Part shown: in pieces, positions 18,819 through 26,912 of the stretch
How the letters are laid out: the number at the start of each line of letters is the position of its first letter
Numbering within the stretch: the stretch's first letter is position 1
From: Lwoffella lincolnii
GTDB lineage: Bacteria; Pseudomonadota; Gammaproteobacteria; Pseudomonadales; Moraxellaceae
Assembly: GCF_002014765.1 (NCBI RefSeq)
Contig: NZ_MUYT01000001.1
Coordinates: forward strand, 62,001-126,000
Length of the DNA stretch: 64,000 nt
Direction of reading: 5' to 3'
The notes under the pieces: model-generated
Seen by the model: the letters and a program-made list of their open reading frames with translations, nothing else
Told to the model about the DNA's origin: nothing
The model's database searches: none
Program-made: the position numbers and the translations under genes

Positions 18819-19748
18819 ATGGCATTTGGCTTTTTAAAATCTAAAAAAGACCCCCAGCAAGCTGATACAGTAGGCTTAGCTAACAGCAAAACCAAGCCAA
18901 AACCAGCAACAAAAGCCACTTCAGCACCCAAACAAAGCGATTTACAAGCACACCCACGCATTCGTCATATTGTGGCAGTGGCTTCAGGTAAAGGCGGTGT
19001 GGGCAAATCCACCACCACCGTTAATTTAGCATTGGCACTACAGAAGATGGGGCATCGAGTGGGGGTGTTAGATGCGGACATTTATGGGCCTTCTATCCCA
19101 ACCATGCTTGGTATCGAGGGGATTAACCCTGACATCGAAAACGAGCAATTTGTTCCCATAAATGCTCATGGTTTGGCAACATTATCCATTGGCAGTTTAT
19201 TGGACAGCGACACCACCCCAGTTGCTTGGCGTGGACCAAAAGCCACAGGGGCATTGATGCAACTGTTTCATCAAACCAATTGGCCAAACCTTGATTACCT
19301 ATTGATTGACTTACCACCTGGAACAGGTGATATCCAGCTGACATTGGCACAACGCATTCCTGTGACTGCTTCCATAATTGTAACCACACCCCAACATGTG
19401 GCATTAATGGACGCACAAAAAGGCATTGAGCTGTTTCATAAAACCGACATTGCTGTGCTGGGGCTGGTTGAAAACATGGCACTGCACACCTGTGGTCAAT
19501 GTGGGCATACCGAAGCAATCTTTGGTCAAGGCGGTGGTGAGCAGATTGTCAATCAGTACGGTGTGCCATTACTTGGGCAACTGCCTTTAGCCAGTGGCAT
19601 TCGTGAGCAGGCAGATAAAGGGTTACCAAGCGTCATCGCCAATAATGGGGCAGGAGATGACTTTGCTGTGTTTTATATGGACATTGCCAAAGCAGTGGAC
19701 AATGGCATTGGACAATATGCCAAACAAGCGACAGCACGCATTTTTTGA
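18819..19748 (+). CDS. apbC: Iron-sulfur cluster carrier protein ApbC/Mrp
   Basis: A 309-residue P-loop ATPase that carries iron-sulfur clusters to target enzymes. The deviant Walker A motif ASGKGGVGKST is near residue 57, the bridging-cluster Cys pair is in HTCGQCG, and LLIDLPPGTGD is the family's switch II. An Ala/Thr/Lys-rich tail precedes the ATPase domain in place of the DUF59 domain found in longer Mrp proteins. The ribosome-binding site (aagggg) is well placed. Confidence 0.93.
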   Translation: MAFGFLKSKKDPQQADTVGLANSKTKPKPATKATSAPKQSDLQAHPRIRHIVAVASGKGGVGKSTTTVNLALALQKMGHRVGVLDADIYGPSIPTMLGIEGINPDIENEQFVPINAHGLATLSIGSLLDSDTTPVAWRGPKATGALMQLFHQTNWPNLDYLLIDLPPGTGDIQLTLAQRIPVTASIIVTTPQHVALMDAQKGIELFHKTDIAVLGLVENMALHTCGQCGHTEAIFGQGGGEQIVNQYGVPLLGQLPLASGIREQADKGLPSVIANNGAGDDFAVFYMDIAKAVDNGIGQYAKQATARIF

Positions 19749-19911
19749 TAAGCATGTTGGTCTGCCAATAATAAAACCACAAGACAGCGTTAGGCTCATT
19801 TACCGCACTGTTTGTATGCCTTAACTTGTCTGTCTTATCTCGATTTTATTTTTATTCGACGATATAATAGCGACTTTGTAAGTAAAACTTGTAAAAAATC
19901 AAGGGTACATT

Positions 19912-20487
19912 ATGTCAATCAAATCTGACCGATGGATACAACAAATGGCAAGCAGGCATGGCATGATTGAGCCATTTGAAGCAGAGCAAGTGCGATTTAA
20001 TGACACAGGGGATAAGCTCATCAGTTATGGCACATCCAGTTATGGCTATGATGTCCGTTGTGCCCGTGAGTTCAAAGTATTTACAAACGTACATTCTGCC
20101 ATTGTTGACCCAAAAAACTTTGACCCTAATAGTTTTATTGACATTGTGGGCGATGAATGTATCATTCCTCCCAATTCATTTGCCTTGGCTCGTACCATGG
20201 AATATTTTCGAATTCCTCGTGATGTATTGACCATTTGTCTTGGTAAATCTACCTACGCACGCTGTGGCATTATCGTCAATGTTACTCCGCTTGAGCCAGA
20301 ATGGGAAGGGCATGTTACCCTAGAATTTAGCAACACCACCAACCTACCTGCTCGCATCTATGCAGGAGAAGGTGTGGCACAGATGCTGTTTTTTCAAAGT
20401 GATGCTGATGATGTGTGCCAAATCAGCTATAAAGACCGTGGTGGTAAATATCAAGGTCAGACAGGGGTAACGTTACCAAGAGCTTGA
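19912..20487 (+). CDS. dcd: dCTP deaminase
   Basis: Deaminates dCTP to dUTP in thymidylate synthesis. The 191 residues carry ISYGTSSYGYDVRC, the catalytic segment CGIIVNVTPLEPEWEGHVTLEFSN with the active Glu, and the C-terminal GGKYQGQTGVTLPRA that closes over the nucleotide. Length matches proteobacterial homotrimeric enzymes. It is a single gene between apbC and a short tandem repeat. Confidence 0.95.
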   Translation: MSIKSDRWIQQMASRHGMIEPFEAEQVRFNDTGDKLISYGTSSYGYDVRCAREFKVFTNVHSAIVDPKNFDPNSFIDIVGDECIIPPNSFALARTMEYFRIPRDVLTICLGKSTYARCGIIVNVTPLEPEWEGHVTLEFSNTTNLPARIYAGEGVAQMLFFQSDADDVCQISYKDRGGKYQGQTGVTLPRA

Positions 20488-20530
20488 CCGCTTAATTTTT
20501 GCATCACCTGTTTTCATCAACTGCTTGAAT

Positions 20531-20575
20531 AAACCGCTTTAACAAACCGCTTTAACAAACCGCTTTAACAAAACA
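20531..20575. repeat. Three tandem copies of a 13-base unit
   Basis: The unit aaaccgctttaac is repeated exactly three times just upstream of the small polyhydroxyalkanoate-type gene. It is likely a local slippage duplication; it lies where a promoter or leader would be expected. Confidence 0.8.
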
Positions 20576-20591
20576 TTGGGAGTGGCCACAA

Positions 20592-20879
20592 ATGGCAGAC
20601 ATCGAAATTGAAAGGCAGCATAACATGGATTTAGCCACGGCACGCCATCAAGCCAAACAATGGCTCAAACAAGCCTGTGATGAATATGGCTTGGACGTGG
20701 ATTATGTGGAAGGAGACAGCCAAGATACCGCCAGCATCAGCCGTAGTGGCATTGCTGGTCATGCGGTATTAGATGAGCAAAAAATCCGCTTTAAAGCCGA
20801 ATTGGGCTTTGCCGCCAGATTGCTCAAAGGCAAGATAAAGCAAGAACTGGAAAATGGCTTAGATGAGTTTTTTGTGTGA
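20592..20879 (+). CDS. Polyhydroxyalkanoic acid system family small protein
   Basis: A 95-residue cytoplasmic protein that resembles the PHA_gran_rgn family (MADIEIERQHNMDLATARHQAKQW at the start, KIRFKAELGFAARLLKGKIKQELENGL at the end). Members are often annotated as polyhydroxyalkanoate granule-associated or regulatory, but many occur in species without PHA genes and their role is unclear. A rho-independent terminator follows 48 bases downstream, so the gene ends its transcript. Confidence 0.7.
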   Translation: MADIEIERQHNMDLATARHQAKQWLKQACDEYGLDVDYVEGDSQDTASISRSGIAGHAVLDEQKIRFKAELGFAARLLKGKIKQELENGLDEFFV

Positions 20880-20926
20880 TGGCCGTTGCTGCCTTTAATA
20901 AAACCTTACTAAAACCACCTTTAATA

Positions 20927-20954
20927 AGAGCCACCTTTTTGCTGGCTCTTTTTG
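20927..20954 (+). terminator. Rho-independent terminator
   Basis: A 7-base-pair stem (agagcca 20927-20933 with tggctct 20943-20949) is followed by a run of T. It ends transcription from the small gene at 20592-20879. Confidence 0.85.
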
Positions 20955-21011
20955 TAGAGATTGACTTTAATCATTTATTTTTAACTGTGCTGTTTCGTTA
21001 AATGATGTTGT

Positions 21012-21443
21012 TTACTTTAATATCTTTAACCCTGCTTTATTTTCTCGTTTTGGTTTGGGCGTGGCAGATTTATCCGTCTTAGGCGAATTATCCAAGCTTG
21101 GGTCATAATCATCATACTCAGTAGGGTCAAAGAACATGCCTTGCTGATTTTCTTTGGCATAAATGCCCATGACTGCTTGCATGGGTATCCATATCTCTCG
21201 TGATGCTCCAGCAAAACGTGCATTAAAATGAATGTAGTCATTATCCATACGCATATTGCCAACTGCTTGGCTGGCAATGTTTAGCACAATGCGGTCATCA
21301 CGGACGTGTTCAGTAGGCACTTGCACATTATCATGGCTGGTGTCCACCATGATATGCGGTGTCAACAAATTGTCTTCTAACCATTGATAAATGGCTCTGA
21401 CCATATAAGGGCGAGTGGGGGTTAAGGTGGTTTCGTCATTCAT
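21012..21443 (-). CDS. sspB: ClpXP protease specificity-enhancing factor SspB
   Basis: A 143-residue adaptor that tethers ssrA-tagged proteins to ClpX. It begins with the family's TRPYMVRAIYQWLEDNLLTPHIMVD and contains VLNIASQAVGNM and FNARFAGASREIWIPMQAV, the tag-binding core. The tail from about residue 100 is flexible and ends in the basic AGLKILK, which would bind the ClpX zinc domain. It follows sspA, 55 bases away, in the usual order. Confidence 0.93.
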   Translation of the reverse strand: MNDETTLTPTRPYMVRAIYQWLEDNLLTPHIMVDTSHDNVQVPTEHVRDDRIVLNIASQAVGNMRMDNDYIHFNARFAGASREIWIPMQAVMGIYAKENQQGMFFDPTEYDDYDPSLDNSPKTDKSATPKPKRENKAGLKILK

Positions 21444-21498
21444 CTGTATGTTCTCCTGTTATCCATTTTAAAGATGTTGGTTTTAAATATGTTAACAA

Positions 21499-22116
21499 TC
21501 AATAAACCAAACTGGCAACAAACGCAGGTTCAGTGAACAGTCGTTGCTGATAAGCAAGCAAAGGTTTTACCAAAACGTTGGGTAACTTTAGCTGATGCTC
21601 TTTTAGTTGCCACAGCATGGGGGCAAGCAGCACATCACACCAGCCCAAACTGTCAGATAAAAAATAAGGCTGATGAGCAAATAGGGGGGACAAAGTGACT
21701 AAAGAGTCGCTCAGCTCTTTTTTGACCGTATCAAATTGTTTGGCATCAAAGCTATCTGGATGTCGTAGAATGTGTCTGGCTAGCCCCAACCAGTCTTTTT
21801 GTATACGCCATGCCAATTGTCTGACTTGGGCCCGTTGCTGAGCAGAGTAAGGCAATAATTTTGGCTGCACATATCGCTCTTCTAAATACTCAAATATCAC
21901 CGTCAGCTCATAAAAAGTAAATTGTCCATGTATCAATGTCGGTAATGTGCCATAAGGGTTGAGCTGAATTAAGTCTTCGGGGCGTTCACTTTTTAGGTAG
22001 CTGTGGCCATACTCCACATTTTTAATGGCAAGCAGATAGCGTACCACATGACTGTCATAACCGTCATCACCGTATAATAATAAATGATTTTTGCTCATTG
22101 ACTTGGCTTGTGACAT
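21499..22116 (-). CDS. sspA: Stringent starvation protein A (glutathione S-transferase fold)
   Basis: A 205-residue GST-fold protein. LYGDDGYDSHVVRYLLAIKNVEY, LNPYGTLPTLIHG and the C-terminal helical domain match SspA, which binds RNA polymerase and alters transcription in starvation. The frame is open to 22200, but the extra residues do not fit; ATG 22116 (with gaga upstream) or ATG 22098 are the realistic starts. It lies downstream of the bc1 genes, but the terminator at 22224-22257 separates the transcripts. Confidence 0.88.
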   Translation of the reverse strand: MSQAKSMSKNHLLLYGDDGYDSHVVRYLLAIKNVEYGHSYLKSERPEDLIQLNPYGTLPTLIHGQFTFYELTVIFEYLEERYVQPKLLPYSAQQRAQVRQLAWRIQKDWLGLARHILRHPDSFDAKQFDTVKKELSDSLVTLSPLFAHQPYFLSDSLGWCDVLLAPMLWQLKEHQLKLPNVLVKPLLAYQQRLFTEPAFVASLVY

Positions 22117-22223
22117 GACCGCTCTCAAAGTTAGGCATATTCTGCCATGATAGCAAAGCTTGCCATCACTGGTAAAGATGATGGTCAATCGTTTTGCCAA
22201 TAAAAGTCAATCGTTTTGCCAAT

Positions 22224-22257
22224 AAAAAAAGGAGCATTCAACTCAATGCTCCTTTTT
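22224..22257. terminator. Bidirectional hairpin terminator between petC and sspA
   Basis: The stem ggagcatt 22231-22238 pairs with aatgctcc 22245-22252. It is flanked by an A run on one side and a T run on the other, so it works in either direction. On the minus strand it ends petABC transcription. A 22-base direct duplication (ending in gccaataaaa) adjoins it on the sspA side. Confidence 0.85.
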
Positions 22258-22308
22258 ATCTGATTGATTTTATCTGGCTGAAGTCATCACCTGGCAAACA
22301 GCAGGCAC

Positions 22309-23037
22309 TTATTTAACGTCTTTCCAAAATTCTTTATTGAGCAGATAAACAGGGATTAACAACACCAATAAGAACAGCAGAACAAACGCACCGATGATTT
22401 TACGATCATGACGGACAGGCTCACCCATCCATGCCATAAAGTTGACCAAATCACCCACTCGTGAGCGATATTCTTCTTGACCAAGCTCTTGCTCTAGATT
22501 ATGTAGCACATGTGGCATGGCAGCATTGGGCAATACCAAGTTGTTTGCTCCCCAAGGACGGCTAGGGTCTTCATAGAAGCTCAATAGGTAGGTATAAACC
22601 CAATCATCACCCCTTAGGCGATTTTCTAACGATAAGTCTGGTGGCGGTGCTCCAAACCAATCCGACTGTAACTCTGGGTCAATGCCAGCGGTGATGTGAT
22701 TACCAATCTGGTCAGTGGTAACCATTAAGTATTTTTCTACCAGCTCTGGCGGAATCTCTAAGTCTTTGGCGATGCGTGAATGACGCACATATTGAGCGGT
22801 ATGACACCCAGCACAATAGTTCATAAACATGGTTGCACCACGTTGTAGCGAGCCTTTGTTTTCAAAGTTAATGGGTGCTTTGCTACACTCTAAGATTTCT
22901 TCATGACCATCGGCACTTTTGAATGTGCCACAACCATGACCACCCCCTGCTTGAGCAGGCACAGATGCCATACCCAATGCCACCGCCACACTGACAGACA
23001 AACCAAGACCAGATAATGATTGAATGACCGTTTTCAT
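22309..23037 (-). CDS. petC: Ubiquinol-cytochrome c reductase cytochrome c1
   Basis: A 242-residue haem protein of the bc1 complex. A signal-like N-terminus is followed by the haem-binding motif CAGCHTAQYVRHSRI, the axial Met region in the C-terminal half (LPNAAMPHVL) and a C-terminal membrane anchor (IGAFVLLFLLVLLIPVYLL). It passes electrons from the Rieske protein to soluble cytochromes. Its ATG shares a base with the petB stop region (position 23037), so translation is coupled. Confidence 0.92.
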   Translation of the reverse strand: MKTVIQSLSGLGLSVSVAVALGMASVPAQAGGGHGCGTFKSADGHEEILECSKAPINFENKGSLQRGATMFMNYCAGCHTAQYVRHSRIAKDLEIPPELVEKYLMVTTDQIGNHITAGIDPELQSDWFGAPPPDLSLENRLRGDDWVYTYLLSFYEDPSRPWGANNLVLPNAAMPHVLHNLEQELGQEEYRSRVGDLVNFMAWMGEPVRHDRKIIGAFVLLFLLVLLIPVYLLNKEFWKDVK

Positions 23038-24275
23038 TAGTGACCTCCAGTGACACGTTCAGGTGGTTGTTTACACTTCTCAATGGCGGTATAAATCGGC
23101 ATTAACAAGAAGAACAAGAAATACAAGACAGTACAGACTCGAGCCACCAAGGTTGCTGTTGGTGTTGCAGAGGTTGCACCCAAATAGCCCAATATCAAAA
23201 AGCTGATGGTAAACACCGCCAACGCAATCTTAGACAGTGTGCCTTTATAACGGATTGAACGAACAGGTGAGCGGTCAAGCCAGGGTAATACAAACAAGAT
23301 GGCAATTGATGCCCCCATGACAATCACCCCTGGTAAGGCTGAGCCAAACATGGACGGTGTGGCACGTAACATGGCATAAAATGGTGTGTAATACCAAACA
23401 GGGGCAATGTGTTCTGGGGTTTTAAGAGGATTGGCGACCTCAAAGTTTGGTGGCTCAAGGAAATAACCGCCTCCTTCTGGGAAGAAAAACACCACTGAGA
23501 AGAACACCATAAAGAACACCACGATACCCACCAAATCATGCACGGTGTAATAGGGGTGAAATGGCACACCGTCAAGTGGTACGCCGTTTTTGTCTTTGAG
23601 TTTTTTGATGTCAATGCCATCAGGGTTGTTTGATCCAACATGGTGTAGTGCCACCAAATGAACAAACACCAAAGCCACCAAAATTAATGGAATGGCAACC
23701 ACATGCAAAGCAAAGAAACGGTTTAGGGTAATGCCAGAGATGATGTAGTCACCTTTGACCCATTCGCCCAGTGCATCACCAATAAAAGGAATGGCAGCAG
23801 GCAAATTTAAGATGACTTGAGCACCCCAAAATGACATGTTACCCCAAGGCAATAGATAGCCGAAAAAACCCTCTGCCATCAGGCACAGATAAATCGCCAT
23901 GCCAATAAGCCAAATCAGCTCACGAGGCTTCTTATAAGAGCCATAGAGCAGACCACGGAACATGTGCAAATAGACCACCACAAAAAAAGCAGATGCCCCA
24001 GTGGAGTGCATGTAGCGAATAAGCCAGCCTCCTTTGACATCACGCATGATATACTCAACAGATGCAAACGCACCTTCAGCACTGGGGTTAAACATCATGG
24101 TTAACCAAATACCAGTTACCAGTTGGTTGACCAGTACCACCATGGACAACACACCAAAAAAGTACCAAAAATTAAAGTTCTTTGGTGCATAGTACTTTGA
24201 CATGTGGTATTCATAGGTTTCAGTTGCAGGAAATCTGGCGTCCACCCATTGCATTAATTTTTTACCCATACTCAT
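23037..24275 (-). CDS. petB: Ubiquinol-cytochrome c reductase cytochrome b
   Basis: A 412-residue polytopic inner-membrane protein with about eight to nine helices, holding both b haems and the quinone sites of complex III. It contains the haem-b stretch SAFFVVVYLHMFRGLLYGS, GYLLPWGNMSFWG and FALHVVAIPLILVALVFVHL, plus the Qo motif PEG (FFPEGG). Its stop overlaps petC and it starts 3 bases after petA, a tight operon. The length is typical of proteobacterial cytochrome b. Confidence 0.95.
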   Translation of the reverse strand: MSMGKKLMQWVDARFPATETYEYHMSKYYAPKNFNFWYFFGVLSMVVLVNQLVTGIWLTMMFNPSAEGAFASVEYIMRDVKGGWLIRYMHSTGASAFFVVVYLHMFRGLLYGSYKKPRELIWLIGMAIYLCLMAEGFFGYLLPWGNMSFWGAQVILNLPAAIPFIGDALGEWVKGDYIISGITLNRFFALHVVAIPLILVALVFVHLVALHHVGSNNPDGIDIKKLKDKNGVPLDGVPFHPYYTVHDLVGIVVFFMVFFSVVFFFPEGGGYFLEPPNFEVANPLKTPEHIAPVWYYTPFYAMLRATPSMFGSALPGVIVMGASIAILFVLPWLDRSPVRSIRYKGTLSKIALAVFTISFLILGYLGATSATPTATLVARVCTVLYFLFFLLMPIYTAIEKCKQPPERVTGGH

Positions 24276-24277
24276 GA

Positions 24278-24862
24278 CTATGCCTCTCCAACTGTCAAAA
24301 TAGTGCCATTTATGCTGTACTCAGGAATTGGCAAGTTGATTGGTGCAGGGACACCTTTATAAACACGTCCAGCCAAATCATACAAAGAACCGTGACAAGG
24401 GCAAAAAAATCCACCGAACCAGCTGTCGCCACCTAAGTCAGCCGCACCCACTTCTGGGCGGTAGCTGGGGGCACAGCCCAAATGCGTACACACCCCCTCC
24501 ACCACCAAAATATCAGGCTCACGTGAGCGAGTGTCATTCTTGCAGTATTCAGGTTGAACGGACTGGTCAGATTGTGGATCGCTGAGTTGTGGTAAGACTT
24601 TTTCTAGATTGGCAATCATCTCGTCTGTGCGTTTAACCACAAAGATGGGTTTGCCACGATATTTGACAACCACCATTTGTCCATTCTCAATCGAGCTGAT
24701 ATCTTGGGTGACAGCAGCACCAGCGGCCTCTGCTTTAGCACTAGGATACCAAGAGCGAACAAAAGGGGTCGCCACAGCAGCCACTCCAACCGCCCCAATA
24801 GCAGCAGTCGAAGCGATTAAAACTCGGCGACGTTTGACATTCACACCTTCGGCATGGCTCAT
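24278..24862 (-). CDS. petA: Ubiquinol-cytochrome c reductase Rieske iron-sulfur subunit
   Basis: A 194-residue Rieske protein. A twin-arginine type start (KRRRVLIASTAAIGAVGVAA) anchors it in the membrane, and the cluster ligands are in CTHLGC and CPCHGS. It oxidises ubiquinol at the Qo site and passes one electron to cytochrome c1. First gene of petABC on the minus strand; its promoter should lie in 24863-25100. Confidence 0.95.
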   Translation of the reverse strand: MSHAEGVNVKRRRVLIASTAAIGAVGVAAVATPFVRSWYPSAKAEAAGAAVTQDISSIENGQMVVVKYRGKPIFVVKRTDEMIANLEKVLPQLSDPQSDQSVQPEYCKNDTRSREPDILVVEGVCTHLGCAPSYRPEVGAADLGGDSWFGGFFCPCHGSLYDLAGRVYKGVPAPINLPIPEYSINGTILTVGEA

Positions 24863-25164
24863 TAAAACTTCCTCCAGTTAATGATTCAGGGATATAATCC
24901 CTTACTGGGTTTGTGGCAATGATGATTGATGGCTACTATAAGCCAAAAGCAAAAAAATTACCACCCCATATCCTGTCAAATCAATACTGTACAAAAATCA
25001 ATCAGCATCGTACAAAACAGTCAATGATTAGGATATGTCTATGCCCATTTTGCTAATTGTTGCTATTTTAAGCTATTTTTGCAAAGAAATAAATCACCAA
25101 GGCAAATAAAAACCCCTGAGTCTTCAGGGGTTTAAAAAAAGATGGCAAATAAAACAAAAATCGA
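24863..25164. other. Intergenic stretch between petA and rpsI
   Basis: This interval holds a strong terminator for rpsI (see 25110-25133) and otherwise an AT-rich stretch that must contain the petA promoter; no unambiguous -10/-35 pair was singled out. A ribosome-binding site (ggag) sits just before petA. Confidence 0.5.
25110..25133 (-). terminator. Rho-independent terminator of rplM-rpsI
   Basis: The perfect stem aaacccctga/tcaggggttt with a four-base loop is followed by a T run on the minus strand, 32 bases after the rpsI stop codon. Confidence 0.9.
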
Positions 25165-25551
25165 TTAACGTTTTGAGAATTGTGGGCGTTTGCGTGCTTT
25201 ACGTAGACCCAATTTTTTACGCTCAACCTGACGGTCATCACGAGTAACAAAGCCAGCTTTACGTAAGTCTGATTTTAGCTCTGGGTCAAACTCAATCAAA
25301 GCGCGAGTGATGCCATGGCGGATAGCACCTGCTTGACCGTTGTTACCACCACCTTTGACCGTGATGTATAGGTCATATTTATCAGTGGCATTTAATAGCT
25401 CAAGCGGCTGACGCACCACCATGCGAGAAGTTTCACGACCGAAGTATTCGTCTAGTGGTTTGCCATTAACGATTATCTCACCACTGCCTTGTGATAAAAA
25501 GACACGAGCGGTTGAAGTTTTACGACGACCTGTTCCGTAGTAACGTTCCAT
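25165..25551 (-). CDS. rpsI: 30S ribosomal protein S9
   Basis: A 128-residue ribosomal protein with the family start YYGTGRRKTSTARVFL and the invariant basic end RKARKRPQFSKR, whose last Arg contacts tRNA in the P site. It follows rplM by 11 bases, the usual two-gene operon. Confidence 0.97.
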   Translation of the reverse strand: MERYYGTGRRKTSTARVFLSQGSGEIIVNGKPLDEYFGRETSRMVVRQPLELLNATDKYDLYITVKGGGNNGQAGAIRHGITRALIEFDPELKSDLRKAGFVTRDDRQVERKKLGLRKARKRPQFSKR

Positions 25552-25562
25552 GAGTGTCTCCT

Positions 25563-25991
25563 TTAGATGTCAAGTGGTTGTGGCTGTTGGGCAGTGTGTG
25601 GATGTTCGTTGCCAGCATACAGCTTAAGCTTTTTAATCATGGCATAGCCTAAAGGACCTTTTGGCAACATGCCTTTGACTGCTTTATGCAAGACATCTTC
25701 AGGCTTGTGAGCAATCAGTTTAGTAAAGTTGGTTTCTTTGATGCCACCAGGATAGCCACTGTGACGATAGTATTTTTTGTCTTCGGCTTTTTTGCCAGTG
25801 ACGGCAATTTTGTCAGCGTTGATAACAACGATGAAGTCGCCAGTATCGACATGGGGGGTATAAGAAGGCTTATGCTTACCACGTAGGCGATGAGCAATTT
25901 GGCTTGCCAAGCGGCCTAGGGTTTTGCCTTCGGCATCCACAACATACCAGTCGTGGGTGACTTCAGCGGGTTTGGCACTGAGTGTTTTCAT
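25563..25991 (-). CDS. rplM: 50S ribosomal protein L13
   Basis: A 142-residue ribosomal protein with WYVVDAEGKTLGRLASQIA, KHKPSYTPHVDTGDFIVVINADKI and YAGNEHPHTAQQPQPLDI. First gene of the rplM-rpsI operon. An optimal promoter lies about 75 bases upstream and a leader with a short inverted pair (gagag/ctctc) lies between them, which could serve autoregulation, but that is unproven here. Confidence 0.97.
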   Translation of the reverse strand: MKTLSAKPAEVTHDWYVVDAEGKTLGRLASQIAHRLRGKHKPSYTPHVDTGDFIVVINADKIAVTGKKAEDKKYYRHSGYPGGIKETNFTKLIAHKPEDVLHKAVKGMLPKGPLGYAMIKKLKLYAGNEHPHTAQQPQPLDI

Positions 25992-26063
25992 GTTAAAGAC
26001 CTTAAAATGAGTCGTTGAGAGAATGTCTTGGGGAAACGAAGGCTCTCAAAAAACAGACTGCAC

Positions 26064-26092
26064 ATTATACGAATTGCTTGGGGTGAATGCAA
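26064..26092 (-). promoter_or_regulatory. Sigma-70 promoter of rplM-rpsI
   Basis: Read on the minus strand, -35 TTGCAT (26087-26092) and -10 TATAAT (26064-26069) are separated by 17 bases. The leader to the rplM start codon is about 65 bases long. Confidence 0.8.
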
Positions 26093-26145
26093 GACATGAT
26101 TTGCTGATTGTTGGGATATTTTGTTTTATATTGATGTCATCAAGC

Positions 26146-26847
26146 TTATTTGATGCTTATCAAGTAAGCAAAAATTTGCCCTATTTTTTTATGTTTCATG
26201 ATTTGCAACTGGTTAGCTTGTTGCCAACTTGACATCACTTGCTCTAAGGGACTATTGGCTTCAAGGTAAATAAGGCTATTTTTTTGTAAGCATTTTTGTT
26301 CAATCAATAAGTCAAGTAGGATTTGCCATAAATTCAAAGAATAAGGGGGGTCGATAAAGACAAGGTCAAATTGGTGGGGGAGAGCGGTTGTCAGTGCGTG
26401 TTGGGCAGTGGCATTGATTACCGTGACTTTGTCATTATCTAAGGTCAGTTGGGAGATGGTACGTTGTAATTGTGTGTTTTGTGTTGGGTTTGGCTCAATA
26501 AAGGTAACGTGTTTTGCACCACGAGATAAGGCTTCAAACCCTAAAATGCCACTGCCTGCACACATGTCAAGAACGTTGGCATCATTTAGATGACCCATTA
26601 ACCAGTTAAATAACGTTTCTCGCAAGCGGTCTGGTGTGGGTCTGAGTCCATCAGCAGAGACAAACTGAATCTGACGGCTTTTAAATTGTCCTCCGATGAT
26701 GCGAACTTTATTGCTGTTTCTGCTATTACTGTTATTGTTCGTTTTGCTTATTCTGTGGTGAGTGTCGATTTTTGGTGGTTGTCTGCTGTTGTTCGTATGG
26801 CTGTGCTTTGTATGACTGTGTACAGACTTTTTAGGACGTTTTAGCAT
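26146..26847 (-). CDS. rsmD: 16S rRNA (guanine(966)-N(2))-methyltransferase RsmD
   Basis: A 233-residue SAM-dependent methyltransferase that modifies G966 of 16S rRNA. It shows VRIIGGQFKSRQIQF, RPTPDRLRETLFNWL, the SAM-binding LDMCAGSGILGFEALSRGA and the catalytic VFIDPPY. The first 40 residues are an unusual His/Ser/Asn-rich extension (HTKHSHTNNSRQPP) before the normal domain. The neighbour upstream on the same strand is mrdA. Confidence 0.93.
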   Translation of the reverse strand: MLKRPKKSVHSHTKHSHTNNSRQPPKIDTHHRISKTNNNSNSRNSNKVRIIGGQFKSRQIQFVSADGLRPTPDRLRETLFNWLMGHLNDANVLDMCAGSGILGFEALSRGAKHVTFIEPNPTQNTQLQRTISQLTLDNDKVTVINATAQHALTTALPHQFDLVFIDPPYSLNLWQILLDLLIEQKCLQKNSLIYLEANSPLEQVMSSWQQANQLQIMKHKKIGQIFAYLISIK

Positions 26848-26912
26848 GTCATTGATTCGCTGTTGGGTGTTTTTTTATTTTTGTCATTTCTGTGGTTGGT
26901 GTGATTTTTTAC